Below the pieces are notes generated by a model. The model worked only from the letters and a program-made list of their open reading frames with translations, did not search any database and was not told the DNA's origin. The position numbers and the translations under genes were made by a program. Shown here in pieces: positions 53,689 through 62,654 of a DNA stretch of 64,000 bases. This DNA is from Bacteroides sp. (lineage in GTDB: Bacteria > Bacteroidota > Bacteroidia > Bacteroidales > P3), in assembly GCA_023662825.1 (NCBI GenBank), contig JAMPIH010000008.1:1-64000 (forward strand), in the 5' to 3' direction. The first letter of the stretch is position 1. Each line of letters opens with the position of its first letter.

Positions 53689-54711
53689 ATGGGCCTTTTT
53701 TCATTTATGAATCGTGAAATCGCGATTGACCTCGGAACGGCCAATACGATTATCATATACAACGATAAGGTGGTGGTGGACGAGCCTTCGGTCATCGCCT
53801 TGGAACGCAACAGCGGCAAGGTGCTTGCCGTAGGGAAATACGCCATGATGATGCATGGCAAGACGCCCGACAACATCCGCACCGTACGTCCGATGAAAGA
53901 CGGGGTGATCGCCGACTTCCAGGCTACCGAAAGCCTGATGCGCGAGCTGATCAAGAAAATCCCCGCGCCCAAGTCGGTGTTCCCGCCCGCGCTCAAGATG
54001 GTTATCTGCATTCCCTCCGGCATCACCGAAGTGGAAGAACGTGCCGTAAGGGATTCGGCCGAACAGGCCGGCGCCCGCGAAGTGCGGCTGATTCACGAAC
54101 CTATGGCGGCTGCCATAGGTATCGGTCTCAACGTGCTTGAGCCCCACGGCAACATGGTGGTGGATATCGGCGGCGGTACCAGCGAAATCGCGGTCATCGC
54201 GCTGGGCGGCATCGTTAGCAACAAGTCGATCCGTATCGCCGGCGACGATTTCAACCAGGACATCAAGGAATACATGCGCAAGCGCCACAACATCAGCATC
54301 GGCGACTATACTTCCGAACGCATCAAGATCGAAGTGGGCGCGGCGCTTCCCGAACTGGACACGCCTCCCGAAGACTTTGCCGTGCAGGGTCGCGATATGC
54401 TTACCGGCATTCCCAAGGAAATCGTGGTGAATTACGCCGAGATCGCCCAGGCGCTCGACCGTTCGATCCTCAAGATCGAGGCGGCGGTGCTCAATGCCTT
54501 GGAAATGACGCCCCCCGAACTGTCGGCCGATATTTTCAAGACGGGTATCTATCTGGCGGGCGGCGGTTCGCTCCTGCGCGGATTGGACAAGCGTTTGGCG
54601 GCCAAGACCAAACTGCCCGTACATCTGGCGGAGGACCCCCTGCGCGCCGTGGCCCGCGGTACGGGCATCGCGCTTAAAAACTTCGACAAGTTTACCTTTC
54701 TGATCAAGTAG
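53689..54711 (+). CDS. mreB: Rod-shape-determining actin homologue
   Basis: A cytoskeletal filament that guides lateral cell-wall synthesis. Actin-fold motifs are IDLGTANTIIYND (phosphate 1), VVDIGGGTSEIAVIALGG (phosphate 2), and the adenosine loop GIYLAGGGSLLRGLD. 340 residues, normal length. It is the first gene of an mreB-mreC-mreD operon and implies that the organism is rod-shaped or derived from rods. Confidence 0.96.
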   Translation: MGLFSFMNREIAIDLGTANTIIIYNDKVVVDEPSVIALERNSGKVLAVGKYAMMMHGKTPDNIRTVRPMKDGVIADFQATESLMRELIKKIPAPKSVFPPALKMVICIPSGITEVEERAVRDSAEQAGAREVRLIHEPMAAAIGIGLNVLEPHGNMVVDIGGGTSEIAVIALGGIVSNKSIRIAGDDFNQDIKEYMRKRHNISIGDYTSERIKIEVGAALPELDTPPEDFAVQGRDMLTGIPKEIVVNYAEIAQALDRSILKIEAAVLNALEMTPPELSADIFKTGIYLAGGGSLLRGLDKRLAAKTKLPVHLAEDPLRAVARGTGIALKNFDKFTFLIK

Positions 54712-54733
54712 TTTCCGTTACGGGGAGCAGAAG

Positions 54734-55561
54734 ATGAAGACCATCTTTCAATTGCTGAAACGTAACTTCTACGTGCTCTTGTTCCTGGCCTTGGAGGCTG
54801 TGGCGCTTACGCTATACTTCCGTTATCACCAGCAGCAGGAGTCGCGCCTGTATGGTTTTTGCACGGGCGTGAAAGGCATTTTCATGTCTTCGGGCGAGTA
54901 CCGGAGCAAGGCCGAGTTGCGGCGTGAGAACTCCCGTCTGCAACGTGAGAACGCCCGCCTGCGCGCCGGTCTGGAAACTTCCTATCTGCAGACCGTCCAT
55001 TTTCAGGACTCCACCCGTACCGACAGTCTTTACCGTCAGATGTACGTGTTCCTGCCCGCCCGTATCGTAAACGGGCACATCAACCAGGCCGACAACTATT
55101 TTCTGTTGGATGCCGGCCGCGACGAGGGCGTGGAGCCGGGCATGGCGGTGATCTCGCCCAGCGGCATCGTCGGTATCGTAGACAAGGTTTCCCAGCATTT
55201 CAGTTCCGTTATCTCGGTATTGCACCGCCAGAGCATGGTGAGCGTGCGTTTGGCCGCCAGCGGCCATTCGGGTTCGCTTACCTGGCCGGGCGTGCGTTGC
55301 GACGAGGCGGTGTTGAGCGACATTCCCTCGCATGTGCCAGTGCGTGTGGGCGACAAGGTGGTTACCAGCGGGCTCTCGGTGGTGTATCCGGGCGGTATCC
55401 CGGTGGGTTTCGTATCTGAGATTGCAGGCAGGGAAGACGACTTCTACCGCCTGAAAATACAGTTCAGCGAAGACTATCGCCGCATAGACAGGGTCTATGT
55501 AGTGAAGAACCTTTACAAAGAAGACATTGAGGCATGCAGACAAGCATCTGGAAAAATCTGA
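54734..55561 (+). CDS. mreC: Rod-shape-determining protein MreC
   Basis: A bitopic inner-membrane protein of 275 residues that joins MreB to the extracytoplasmic wall machinery. It has one transmembrane helix (about 11-29), a coiled coil (about 55-85) and two beta-barrel domains marked by LLDAGRDEGVEPGMAVISPSGIVGIV and LTWPGVRCDEAVLSDIPSHVPVRVGDKVVTSGLSVVYPGG. It lies 22 bp after mreB and overlaps mreD by 28 bp. Confidence 0.93.
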   Translation: MKTIFQLLKRNFYVLLFLALEAVALTLYFRYHQQQESRLYGFCTGVKGIFMSSGEYRSKAELRRENSRLQRENARLRAGLETSYLQTVHFQDSTRTDSLYRQMYVFLPARIVNGHINQADNYFLLDAGRDEGVEPGMAVISPSGIVGIVDKVSQHFSSVISVLHRQSMVSVRLAASGHSGSLTWPGVRCDEAVLSDIPSHVPVRVGDKVVTSGLSVVYPGGIPVGFVSEIAGREDDFYRLKIQFSEDYRRIDRVYVVKNLYKEDIEACRQASGKI

Positions 55562-56061
55562 TACGTTTCGTATTCCTGATCCTTTTGCAGGGCATGGTGT
55601 TGGAGCACATCGACCTGCCGGGCAACCTGCATTGCATGGTGTATCCCATCGCCATCCTGCTGCTGCCCTTGCAGACTTCGGCTGTGGTGGTGTTGCTGTT
55701 GGGTTTCGTTTCCGGACTCTGCGTGGACGTGCTCTGCCAGGTGCCGGGGCTTAATGCGGCCGCGGCCACGCTGATGGCTTTCGTGCGGGTCGTTTATTTC
55801 CGTGTCAAGAACCGCCGTGAATCGGGGCGCGACAACGATTTGAGCGGAACGCCGCTGCCGGCGCAGATGGGCTGGGGCGGATTCGTTTCCTACACCTTGT
55901 GGACGACCCTGCTCTTTCACCTGTCGTATTTCATGATAGACGCTTTCAGCTTCAGGAACATATTCTACACCCTTTACCTTACCGTGGGCAGCACGCTGGT
56001 ATGCTTTGTTTGCGTGATACTCACCATAACGGTATTCAAGCCCAAGGCAAGCCCGCGCTGA
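55534..56061 (+). CDS. mreD: Rod-shape-determining protein MreD
   Basis: A 175-residue polytopic inner-membrane protein with about five hydrophobic segments (from LIRFVFLILLQGMVLEHIDL to LTVGSTLVCFVCVILTITVF). It is recognised by position after mreC and the hydrophobic pattern rather than motifs, since the family is poorly conserved. It overlaps mreC by 28 bp. The penicillin-binding protein 2 and rodA genes that often follow are absent. Confidence 0.85.
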   Translation: MQTSIWKNLIRFVFLILLQGMVLEHIDLPGNLHCMVYPIAILLLPLQTSAVVVLLLGFVSGLCVDVLCQVPGLNAAAATLMAFVRVVYFRVKNRRESGRDNDLSGTPLPAQMGWGGFVSYTLWTTLLFHLSYFMIDAFSFRNIFYTLYLTVGSTLVCFVCVILTITVFKPKASPR

Positions 56062-56077
56062 TTTAATCAGATTGCAC

Positions 56078-56085
56078 TATCTTTG
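56078..56085 (+). promoter_or_regulatory. -7 element (TATCTTTG) before the methylmalonyl-CoA mutase gene
   Basis: Matches TAnnTTTG and lies 67 bp before ATG 56152. No clear -33 box. Confidence 0.5.
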
Positions 56086-56151
56086 CAGGTTTGAATTAAG
56101 GGGGGCGCGTAAGAAAAGTGAGGTTGAAGCCCTTGATAAAAAAGCAATTGC

Positions 56152-58293
56152 ATGAAACCGAATTTTAAAAACGTCGATATCAAGGCCGGCGTTCCGGCTC
56201 GGAAATCAACGGCCAAAAAGGCGGAGAATCCTGTCTGGAACACGCCTGAGCAAATACCCGTAAAACCGTTTTATACCAAAGAAGACCTGCAGGGCATGGA
56301 ACATCTGGACTATGCGGCCGGTCTTCCTCCGTTTTTACGCGGGCCGTACAGCACCATGTACACCCAACGGCCCTGGACCATCCGTCAGTATGCCGGGTTT
56401 TCCACGGCCGAGGAATCCAACGCCTTTTACCGCCGCAACCTGGCGGCCGGACAGAAGGGCTTGAGCATCGCCTTCGACCTGGCCACGCACCGGGGCTACG
56501 ACTCCGACAACGAACGTGTGTTGGGCGACGTGGGTAAGGCCGGTGTGGCGGTCGATTCCATCCTGGATATGGAAATCCTCTTCAACCAGATTCCGTTGGA
56601 CAAGATGTCGGTGTCGATGACCATGAACGGCGCCGTGCTTCCCATCCTGGCGTTCTATATCGTGGCCGCCGAGGAACAGGGTGTGAAGATGGAACAGTTG
56701 AGCGGTACCATTCAGAACGATATCCTTAAGGAATTCATGGTGCGCAACACCTATATCTATCCGCCCAAGCCTTCGATGAAGATCATCGCCGATATCTTCG
56801 CGTTCACCTCCAAGAATATGCCCAAGTTCAACTCGATCAGTATCTCGGGTTACCATATCCAGGAGGCGGGCGCCACCGCCGACATCGAGCTGGCCTATAC
56901 GTTGGCCGACGGTCTGGAATATATCCGTGCGGGTATCAACGCGGGCATGAGTATCGACGACTTCGCGCCCCGTCTTTCGTTCTTCTGGGGCATCGGCATG
57001 AACCACTTCATGGAAATCGCCAAGATGCGTGCCGCCCGTATGCTTTGGGCCAAGCTCATCAAGCAGTTCAACCCCAAGAACCCCAAGTCGATGAGTCTGC
57101 GCACGCACTCACAGACTTCGGGCTGGTCGCTTACCGAACAGGATCCTTTCAACAACGTTACCCGTACCTGCGTGGAAGCTATGGGCGCGGCCCTGGGGCA
57201 CACCCAGTCGCTGCACACCAATGCGCTCGACGAAGCCATCGCGTTGCCTACCGACTTTTCGGCGCGTATCGCCCGCAACACGCAGATCTATATTCAGGAA
57301 GAAACCCAGGTATGCAAGGAAATCGACCCCTGGGCAGGTTCGTACTATGTGGAAAAACTTACGCACGAACTGGCGCACCGGGCCTGGGAACTGATTCAGG
57401 AAGTGGAAAAATTGGGCGGTATGGCGGCGGCTGTGGAAGCCGGCATTCCCAAGATGCGTATCGAGGAGGCGGCCGCCCGCAAGCAGGCGCGCATCGACTC
57501 GAAGGCCGATACCATCTTAGGCGTGAACAAATACCGTCTGGACAAGGAAGACCCCATCGAGACACTGGAAGTCGATAATACCACGGTGCGTGAGGCGCAG
57601 ATCGCGCGCTTGAAGAAGCTGCGCGCCGAACGAAATCAGGCCGAGGTGGACGCGGCTCTGGACGCGCTGACCCGTTGCGCCGAAACTGGCAAGGGAAACT
57701 TGTTGGAACTTTCGATCGACGCGGCCCGCAAACGGGCTTCGCTGGGCGAGATTTCCTCTGCATTGGAAAAAGTATTCGGCCGCTACAAGGCCGTCATCAG
57801 AACTATATCAGGCGTGTATTCATCGGAAATCAAGAAGGATGCCTTGTTTGAAGAGGCGTTGAAAAAGGCGCAGGGCTTCGCGAAGAAGGAAGGCCGTCAG
57901 CCGCGTATCATGATCGCCAAGATGGGGCAGGACGGACACGACCGGGGCGCCAAGGTATTGGCTTCCGGATATGCCGACCTGGGCTTCGACGTGGATATGG
58001 GACCCTTGTTCCAGACTCCGGCTGAAGCGGCCAAGCAGGCGGTGGAAAACGACGTGCATATCGTGGGCGTTTCCTCGCTCGCGGCCGGTCACAAGACCTT
58101 GGTGCCGCAGCTGGTGGAAGAACTCAAGAAATTGGGTCGTCCCGACATTCTGGTGGTCGTGGGCGGTGTAATCCCTTATCAGGATTATGATTTCCTGTTT
58201 GAACACGGGGCTTGCGCGGTATTCGGCCCCGGTACCGTTATCTCGCAGGCGGCCATCCAGATGCTGGAAATTTTAGAAAAGACCCGTCAATAA
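56152..58293 (+). CDS. mutB: Methylmalonyl-CoA mutase, large (catalytic) subunit
   Basis: A B12-dependent enzyme that interconverts succinyl-CoA and methylmalonyl-CoA, a step in propionate formation. It has an N-terminal TIM-barrel domain ([23 protein letters not shown] and [21 protein letters not shown]) and a C-terminal cobalamin-binding domain with the DxHxxG motif ([15 protein letters not shown], His about 607) plus [16 protein letters not shown] and [11 protein letters not shown]. 713 residues, normal. The usual small-subunit gene (mutA) is not present before or after it in this window, so it is either elsewhere or not needed. Confidence 0.95.
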   Translation: MKPNFKNVDIKAGVPARKSTAKKAENPVWNTPEQIPVKPFYTKEDLQGMEHLDYAAGLPPFLRGPYSTMYTQRPWTIRQYAGFSTAEESNAFYRRNLAAGQKGLSIAFDLATHRGYDSDNERVLGDVGKAGVAVDSILDMEILFNQIPLDKMSVSMTMNGAVLPILAFYIVAAEEQGVKMEQLSGTIQNDILKEFMVRNTYIYPPKPSMKIIADIFAFTSKNMPKFNSISISGYHIQEAGATADIELAYTLADGLEYIRAGINAGMSIDDFAPRLSFFWGIGMNHFMEIAKMRAARMLWAKLIKQFNPKNPKSMSLRTHSQTSGWSLTEQDPFNNVTRTCVEAMGAALGHTQSLHTNALDEAIALPTDFSARIARNTQIYIQEETQVCKEIDPWAGSYYVEKLTHELAHRAWELIQEVEKLGGMAAAVEAGIPKMRIEEAAARKQARIDSKADTILGVNKYRLDKEDPIETLEVDNTTVREAQIARLKKLRAERNQAEVDAALDALTRCAETGKGNLLELSIDAARKRASLGEISSALEKVFGRYKAVIRTISGVYSSEIKKDALFEEALKKAQGFAKKEGRQPRIMIAKMGQDGHDRGAKVLASGYADLGFDVDMGPLFQTPAEAAKQAVENDVHIVGVSSLAAGHKTLVPQLVEELKKLGRPDILVVVGGVIPYQDYDFLFEHGACAVFGPGTVISQAAIQMLEILEKTRQ

Positions 58294-58299
58294 TCTTTA

Positions 58300-59022
58300 A
58301 TGGATACATTCATGAACCGTCACCTTTTGCTTATCAGCAACTCCACCAATGCCGGTGAGGCTTATTTGGCCTGGCCGCAACAGATCATCGCCGATTTCTT
58401 CAAGCGTTTCGGCATCAAGCGCGTCTTGTTCGTACCTTATGCGGGCGTGACCCCGGGCTACGACAACTATGCGCAGAAAGTGGCCAAGGTGTTCGAGGCC
58501 ATGGGCGTGGGGCTGGATTCGGTGCATACAACGCCTTATCCGGTAACGGCGGTGCAGAATGCGGAATGCATCGTGGTGGGCGGAGGCAACACCTTCCACC
58601 TGGTGCGCGAGATGCAGCGCACGGGCATCATGGAGGCCATCCGCGAGAAGGCCCTGCAGGGCTGTCCGTATATGGGCTGGAGCGCGGGTTCGAACGTGGC
58701 CTGCCCCACGATAAAGACCACCAACGATATGCCGATTGTGGAACCGGAATCGTTCAACGCACTCAACTTGGTGCCGTTTCAGATAAATCCCCACTACCTG
58801 GACGCCAATCCGGAAGGGCACGGCGGAGAGACGCGCGAAGACCGTATCCGCGAATTCATGGTGGTGAATCCCGAGGTGTATGTGGCGGGCTTGCGCGAGG
58901 CCACCTATCTGGAAGTGGAAGGGAATAAGATGACCTTGGGCGGCAAGCGCAAGATGCGTCTGTTCAAGGCCGGCGAGGAAGTACGCGAGATAGAGCCCGG
59001 CGACGTGTCGTTCCTGCTGTAA
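58300..59022 (+). CDS. pepE: Peptidase E (alpha-aspartyl dipeptidase, S51)
   Basis: A cytoplasmic serine peptidase that cleaves Asp-X dipeptides. The nucleophile is Ser128 in GWSAGSN, and a histidine in NPHYLD may belong to the catalytic site. Other motifs: LLISNSTNAG near the start, VVGGGNTFHLVRE and EPESFNALNLVPFQINPH. ATG 58300 and ATG 58312 are both in frame. The length of 240 residues fits the family. It lies 6 bp after the mutase gene, so it may be read through, and ends with an intrinsic terminator. Confidence 0.93.
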   Translation: MDTFMNRHLLLISNSTNAGEAYLAWPQQIIADFFKRFGIKRVLFVPYAGVTPGYDNYAQKVAKVFEAMGVGLDSVHTTPYPVTAVQNAECIVVGGGNTFHLVREMQRTGIMEAIREKALQGCPYMGWSAGSNVACPTIKTTNDMPIVEPESFNALNLVPFQINPHYLDANPEGHGGETREDRIREFMVVNPEVYVAGLREATYLEVEGNKMTLGGKRKMRLFKAGEEVREIEPGDVSFLL

Positions 59023-59048
59023 GCGTTGGAGAATTGCTTTTGAAGATG

Positions 59049-59077
59049 AAAGACCCGAATTTTCGATTCGGGTCTTT
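59049..59077 (+). terminator. Intrinsic terminator after pepE
   Basis: AAAGACCCGAAT (59049-59060) pairs exactly with ATTCGGGTCTTT (59066-59077), followed by more T residues. A start for the following gene upstream of this point would lie inside the stem, which favours ATG 59109. Confidence 0.85.
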
Positions 59078-59108
59078 TTTATGGGAAACCTATCGAAAAT
59101 TTGCGGAG

Positions 59109-59462
59109 ATGAATATCGAGGAAGTTCGAGACAAGGCCTTGTCGCTGCCTTTCGTTACGGAGCGTCAGCCGTATGGCCCCGATTCTCTGGTGTTTGAAAT
59201 CGGGGGGAAGCAGTTCTGCCTGGTGGATTTGACTGCCAAATGGCAGTTCTACAATTTAAAGGTGGATCCGGAGTATTCGTTGCAACTGCAGGAGTCCTAC
59301 GCCTCGGTGCGCCCCGGTTTCCATATGAACAAAAAGCATTGGATAAGCCTGGACTACTACGGCGATGTGCCCGACCATCTGCAGTACGAACTGATTGAAC
59401 ACGCCTATCATCAGACCATCAAAGGGCTGCCGAAGAAGGTGAGGGCGGAGATTGAGGGGTAA
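59109..59462 (+). CDS. MmcQ/YjbR-family protein
   Basis: A small cytoplasmic protein of 117 residues in the MmcQ/YjbR family (CyaY-like fold, function undefined). The family pattern is visible: NIEEVRDKALSLPFVTERQPYG, LVFEIGGKQFCLVDL, KVDPEYSLQLQESYASVRPGFHMNKKHWISLDYYG, ending HAYHQTIKGLP. The start is placed at ATG 59109 because a longer frame (59034) would run through the terminator. It is GC-poorer than neighbours on the left and borders the defence island. Confidence 0.88.
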   Translation: MNIEEVRDKALSLPFVTERQPYGPDSLVFEIGGKQFCLVDLTAKWQFYNLKVDPEYSLQLQESYASVRPGFHMNKKHWISLDYYGDVPDHLQYELIEHAYHQTIKGLPKKVRAEIEG

Positions 59463-59526
59463 GGAGTTTTACATTTTATAGACCATAAAAGCACTATTTG
59501 TTGAATAGAATAAACATTAAAGTAAA

Positions 59527-60354
59527 ATGGCTCGATTTTCAGAGAGGTATGGATATACAAAAGTTTCGGATGTTCTAATAAGAGAACAGATAACGGTTGA
59601 TATCCAAAATGCTATATGCAATTGTTATGATGAATTGAGCAGTAGGATGGATAGGGTTTCATCCAAGATGTACACATCTTTAGAGAGGCTTATATGGATT
59701 CGATTCATGAATAAGAGAAAAGTGGCTTTTGATCCTAATTGTTCTCTTGCAACCACTTTTTTTGAATCTGAAGAAATTTGGTATAAAAAACTTGATTTAG
59801 TAGAGTTCACGGTATGTGCGCTATCCTTGTACGATGAAGAGCATAATACTGATTATAGTGAACAATTTGTTGAAAATTTAAACGAAGAATTTGAACGTTT
59901 GCACTTTGCTTATCGCGTTGTGGATAACAAAGTGGTAGATATAACGTCGGAAGTAGAGATTAAGTCAATAGAAAAATCCATTGACGAATCACCAGATAAT
60001 ATTAAAGTGCATTTAGAAAAATCCTTGGAACTATATGCGAAACGTCCCGATGGAGACTATAGAAATTCGATTAAGGAATCGATTTCTGCGGTGGAGGCTT
60101 ATTGTAGAGAACAAACAGGGGAACGCTCTTTGGGGAAGGCCTTCAATAAACTTGAAAAAAATGGTTTTGATATTCCTAAAGAGTTAGAAGAAGCTTTTAA
60201 AAAATTGTATTGCTATACCAATGACGAGGATACAGGCATTAGGCATTCGCTGATGGATGCGACGGGTATCTATACGCCAGGATCGGAAGAGGCTTTGTTT
60301 ATGCTTGTTGCATGTAGTGCATTTATAAATTATTTGAGGCAGAAGCAAAAATAG
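59527..60354 (+). CDS. AbiJ-like protein (AbiJ_NTD4 N-terminus, HEPN-like C-terminus)
   Basis: A 275-residue, AT-rich gene. The N-terminus MARFSERYGYTKVSDVLIREQI is typical of AbiJ N-terminal domain 4, and the C-terminal half (about 165-265, RPDGDYRNSIKESISAVEAYCREQTGERS to DEDTGIRHSLMD) fits the HEPN-like domain of AbiJ relatives, with RH as a candidate catalytic centre. AbiJ proteins confer abortive infection against phages, probably by RNA cleavage. It is 2 bp from a small membrane coiled-coil gene and close to a DpnII-type R-M system, so it is part of a defence island. Confidence 0.72.
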   Translation: MARFSERYGYTKVSDVLIREQITVDIQNAICNCYDELSSRMDRVSSKMYTSLERLIWIRFMNKRKVAFDPNCSLATTFFESEEIWYKKLDLVEFTVCALSLYDEEHNTDYSEQFVENLNEEFERLHFAYRVVDNKVVDITSEVEIKSIEKSIDESPDNIKVHLEKSLELYAKRPDGDYRNSIKESISAVEAYCREQTGERSLGKAFNKLEKNGFDIPKELEEAFKKLYCYTNDEDTGIRHSLMDATGIYTPGSEEALFMLVACSAFINYLRQKQK

Positions 60355-60356
60355 CG

Positions 60357-60716
60357 ATGATGACGTTGTATGAAATTATTTCAATCGGACTTTCTTTGGT
60401 GGCAATAGGTGTGGCCGTGATTGTAGTGTCCAAAAGTACAAAGACTGCCCGCAGGCAAGAAGCGTTACTCAATAAAAAGCAATTGCAAGATACCGAAGCG
60501 GAGTTGGCAAGATTACAGGTTGAATATGAGAAGGTCCAAACTGAACATCGGCATAAAAAACTAACCGAAAGACCTAATGTATTTTCCATAGAAGGAATAG
60601 TGTCATGGGAGAAGGAATTAGATAATTCGTATAGGCTTATTTATGCGGATTATGAAAAGCAGATAGTCACATTGAAGCAAAGAATCAGAGAATTGAAGAA
60701 AAGTGTAGATGTTTGA
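60357..60716 (+). CDS. Small membrane coiled-coil protein
   Basis: A 119-residue protein with one transmembrane helix (about 4-24, IISIGLSLVAIGVAVIVVS) followed by two predicted coiled-coil segments (about 30-70 and 90-117). I do not recognise the family. It follows the AbiJ-like gene by 2 bp and shares its low GC, so the two may work as a unit, for instance with the coiled coil sensing infection or anchoring the HEPN protein to the membrane. That is speculation. The start codon choice (ATG 60357 or 60360) is uncertain. Confidence 0.6.
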   Translation: MMTLYEIISIGLSLVAIGVAVIVVSKSTKTARRQEALLNKKQLQDTEAELARLQVEYEKVQTEHRHKKLTERPNVFSIEGIVSWEKELDNSYRLIYADYEKQIVTLKQRIRELKKSVDV

Positions 60717-60821
60717 AATTAAGTCGTTTGATGAAATACTGGAAAGGCACAGAATAATTGTTGATTGTTTTGGGGTGTAGTCAAAACGATAGAGAGACGG
60801 ACGCTAAGGGTTAGACTTGGA

Positions 60822-60860
60822 CTTGGGAGGATAGGGTGATGTTTGTATATTTGCATACAA
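60822..60860 (+). promoter_or_regulatory. Promoter with overlapping palindrome before the DpnII-type operon
   Basis: A -33 CTTG (60822-60825) and -7 TATATTTG (60846-60853) are 20 bp apart. The palindrome TTGTAT (60843-60848), ATTTGC, ATACAA (60855-60860) covers the -7 box and could bind a regulator of the restriction system. The 165-bp gap before the operon shows nothing else. Confidence 0.6.
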
Positions 60861-60881
60861 GAAAGGAAGAGATGAACGCAT

Positions 60882-61790
60882 ATGGAATTTAAGGTGGATA
60901 AAACAGCCAAACCCTTTATAAAGTGGGTAGGGGGCAAGACCCAGCTTTTGGAGGAGGTGCGTCGTTCTCTACCTGTTGATTTTCAAAGGAAACGAAATAT
61001 CACATACGTTGAACCATTTGTCGGTGGCGGTGCTGTGTTGTTTTGGATTCTTCAGGAATATCCAGGTGTCAGAAGGGCTGTAATCAACGATGTAAATACG
61101 GAATTGATTTGCACATATAGGATTATTAAATCTGATGTTCAAGCCTTAATATCAATTCTGGAGGAGATACAATCAGAATATCAGGCACTGTCAATTGAAG
61201 AGAGAAAGGAATATTTTCTGCACAAAAGGAACATTTATAATGCCAAACAACTTTCTGATTTAGAAACGGCGGCTTTGTTTATTTTCTTGAATAAGACCTG
61301 TTTTAATGGTTTATATAGGGTTAATGCCAAAGGAAAGTTTAATGTTCCCCATGGCAAATATACAAACCCAAAAATATGCGACAGGGTAAATCTGTTGGCA
61401 GTTTCGTCCTTGTTGCAACGTGTGGAAATTTTGAATGGGGATTATTCGGAAACAGAGAAGTATGCCGCCCCCAATACGTTGTTTTATTTTGATCCACCCT
61501 ATAAGCCGATTACGGAAACTTCATCGTTTACATCTTATTCGGCAAGTGGTTTTGATGATAAAGAGCAGATTCGGCTGCGGGATTTTTGCAATAAGATTTC
61601 CCAAACAGGGGCATCGTTTATTGCAAGCAATTCGGATCCAACAGGGATAAACCCGCAGAATACTTTTTTCGATGAAATCTATAATAGATTTAGAATAAAA
61701 AGGGTTTATGCCTCGAGAATGATCAACTCAAATCCTGATGCACGAGGCAGTGTCCCTGAATTGATGATTTCGAACATTGTAAATGCATAG
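60882..61790 (+). CDS. dpnM: DNA adenine methyltransferase of a DpnII-type system (GATC)
   Basis: An m6A methyltransferase of the Dam/DpnM class, 302 residues. FIKWVGGKTQLLEEV near the start is the SAM-binding motif, VEPFVGGGAVLFWIL follows, and the catalytic motif is FYFDPPYKPI. It should methylate adenine in GATC on double-stranded DNA and protect host DNA from the restriction enzyme encoded next. It is AT-rich and starts a tight three-gene operon (gap 3 bp, then overlap of 1 bp). Confidence 0.9.
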   Translation: MEFKVDKTAKPFIKWVGGKTQLLEEVRRSLPVDFQRKRNITYVEPFVGGGAVLFWILQEYPGVRRAVINDVNTELICTYRIIKSDVQALISILEEIQSEYQALSIEERKEYFLHKRNIYNAKQLSDLETAALFIFLNKTCFNGLYRVNAKGKFNVPHGKYTNPKICDRVNLLAVSSLLQRVEILNGDYSETEKYAAPNTLFYFDPPYKPITETSSFTSYSASGFDDKEQIRLRDFCNKISQTGASFIASNSDPTGINPQNTFFDEIYNRFRIKRVYASRMINSNPDARGSVPELMISNIVNA

Positions 61791-61793
61791 CAA

Positions 61794-62654
61794 ATGAGAG
61801 ATTTTGACCAATGGTTGGCTGGTTTTAGAGATTCTATCGCAGACTATAAATACTACATCGATTTTGATAAGGTGTATAGGAATGTTGACCATATCAAGGT
61901 TGAACTTAACATCCTTAATTCATTGATAGGGAGTGAGAATATTGAAGATGAATTTGAACGGATTGTTATCAGATATCCTGAAACATTGAAGTGCATTCCA
62001 ATTCTTTTGGCGAAAAGGGAAACAGAAATTTTGGTTGTTGATTCTGAGAAAGGAACGCTTAATTATAGATTCGACACCTTGACGTACTCAGTAGAACAAT
62101 ACAAGGTTTTTATGCGAGAAACGGGTTTGTTTGATTTGTTGCAGAAACGGATACTAAATAATCTTGTTGATTATGTTACGGGGATAGAAACTGGCTTGGA
62201 TTCAAATGGACGTAAAAATAGGGGTGGCCATCTGATGGAGAATTTGGTAGAATCATATTTGGAAGCGGCAGGACTAGTGAAAGATGAAACGTATTTCAAG
62301 GAGATGTATATCAGTGAAATTCAGAAGAAATGGAAGATTGATTTATCTTCTGTGTCGAACGATGGTAAAGCCGAAAAACGGTTTGATTTCATAGTTAAGG
62401 GAAAGGATATAGTTTATGGAATTGAAACCAATTGTTATACGGGTGGAGGTTCCAAACTGAATGAAACGGCACGCAGTTATAAAACCATAGCTCTTGAAAC
62501 CAAAGATTTGAAGAACTTCAAGTTTGTGTGGTTCACCGATGGTCGCGGTTGGCAGAGTGCGAAGAATAATTTACGCGAAACTTTTGATGTCTTGGAACAC
62601 CTCTACAACATCAACGATTTGGAAACCGGCATTATCTCAAAAGTGTTGATATAA
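61794..62654 (+). CDS. DpnII/MboI-type restriction endonuclease (GATC)
   Basis: A type II endonuclease of 286 residues expected to cut unmethylated GATC. Family evidence: the tract GGHLMENLVESYLEAAGL, the KKWKIDLSSVSNDG segment and the conserved RFDFIVKGKDIVYGIETNCYTGGGSKLNETARSY, which carries the probable nuclease core residues (an acidic position in FDF and the GIETN Glu), and VWFTDGRGW. It sits between the two methyltransferase genes, unlike the DpnII operon of S. pneumoniae, where the nuclease comes last. Confidence 0.87.
   Translation: MRDFDQWLAGFRDSIADYKYYIDFDKVYRNVDHIKVELNILNSLIGSENIEDEFERIVIRYPETLKCIPILLAKRETEILVVDSEKGTLNYRFDTLTYSVEQYKVFMRETGLFDLLQKRILNNLVDYVTGIETGLDSNGRKNRGGHLMENLVESYLEAAGLVKDETYFKEMYISEIQKKWKIDLSSVSNDGKAEKRFDFIVKGKDIVYGIETNCYTGGGSKLNETARSYKTIALETKDLKNFKFVWFTDGRGWQSAKNNLRETFDVLEHLYNINDLETGIISKVLI

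Noticed and set aside
60719..60937. 72-residue minus-strand frame before the DpnII-type operon
   Set aside because: Crosses the promoter and the methyltransferase start and has no recognisable features.
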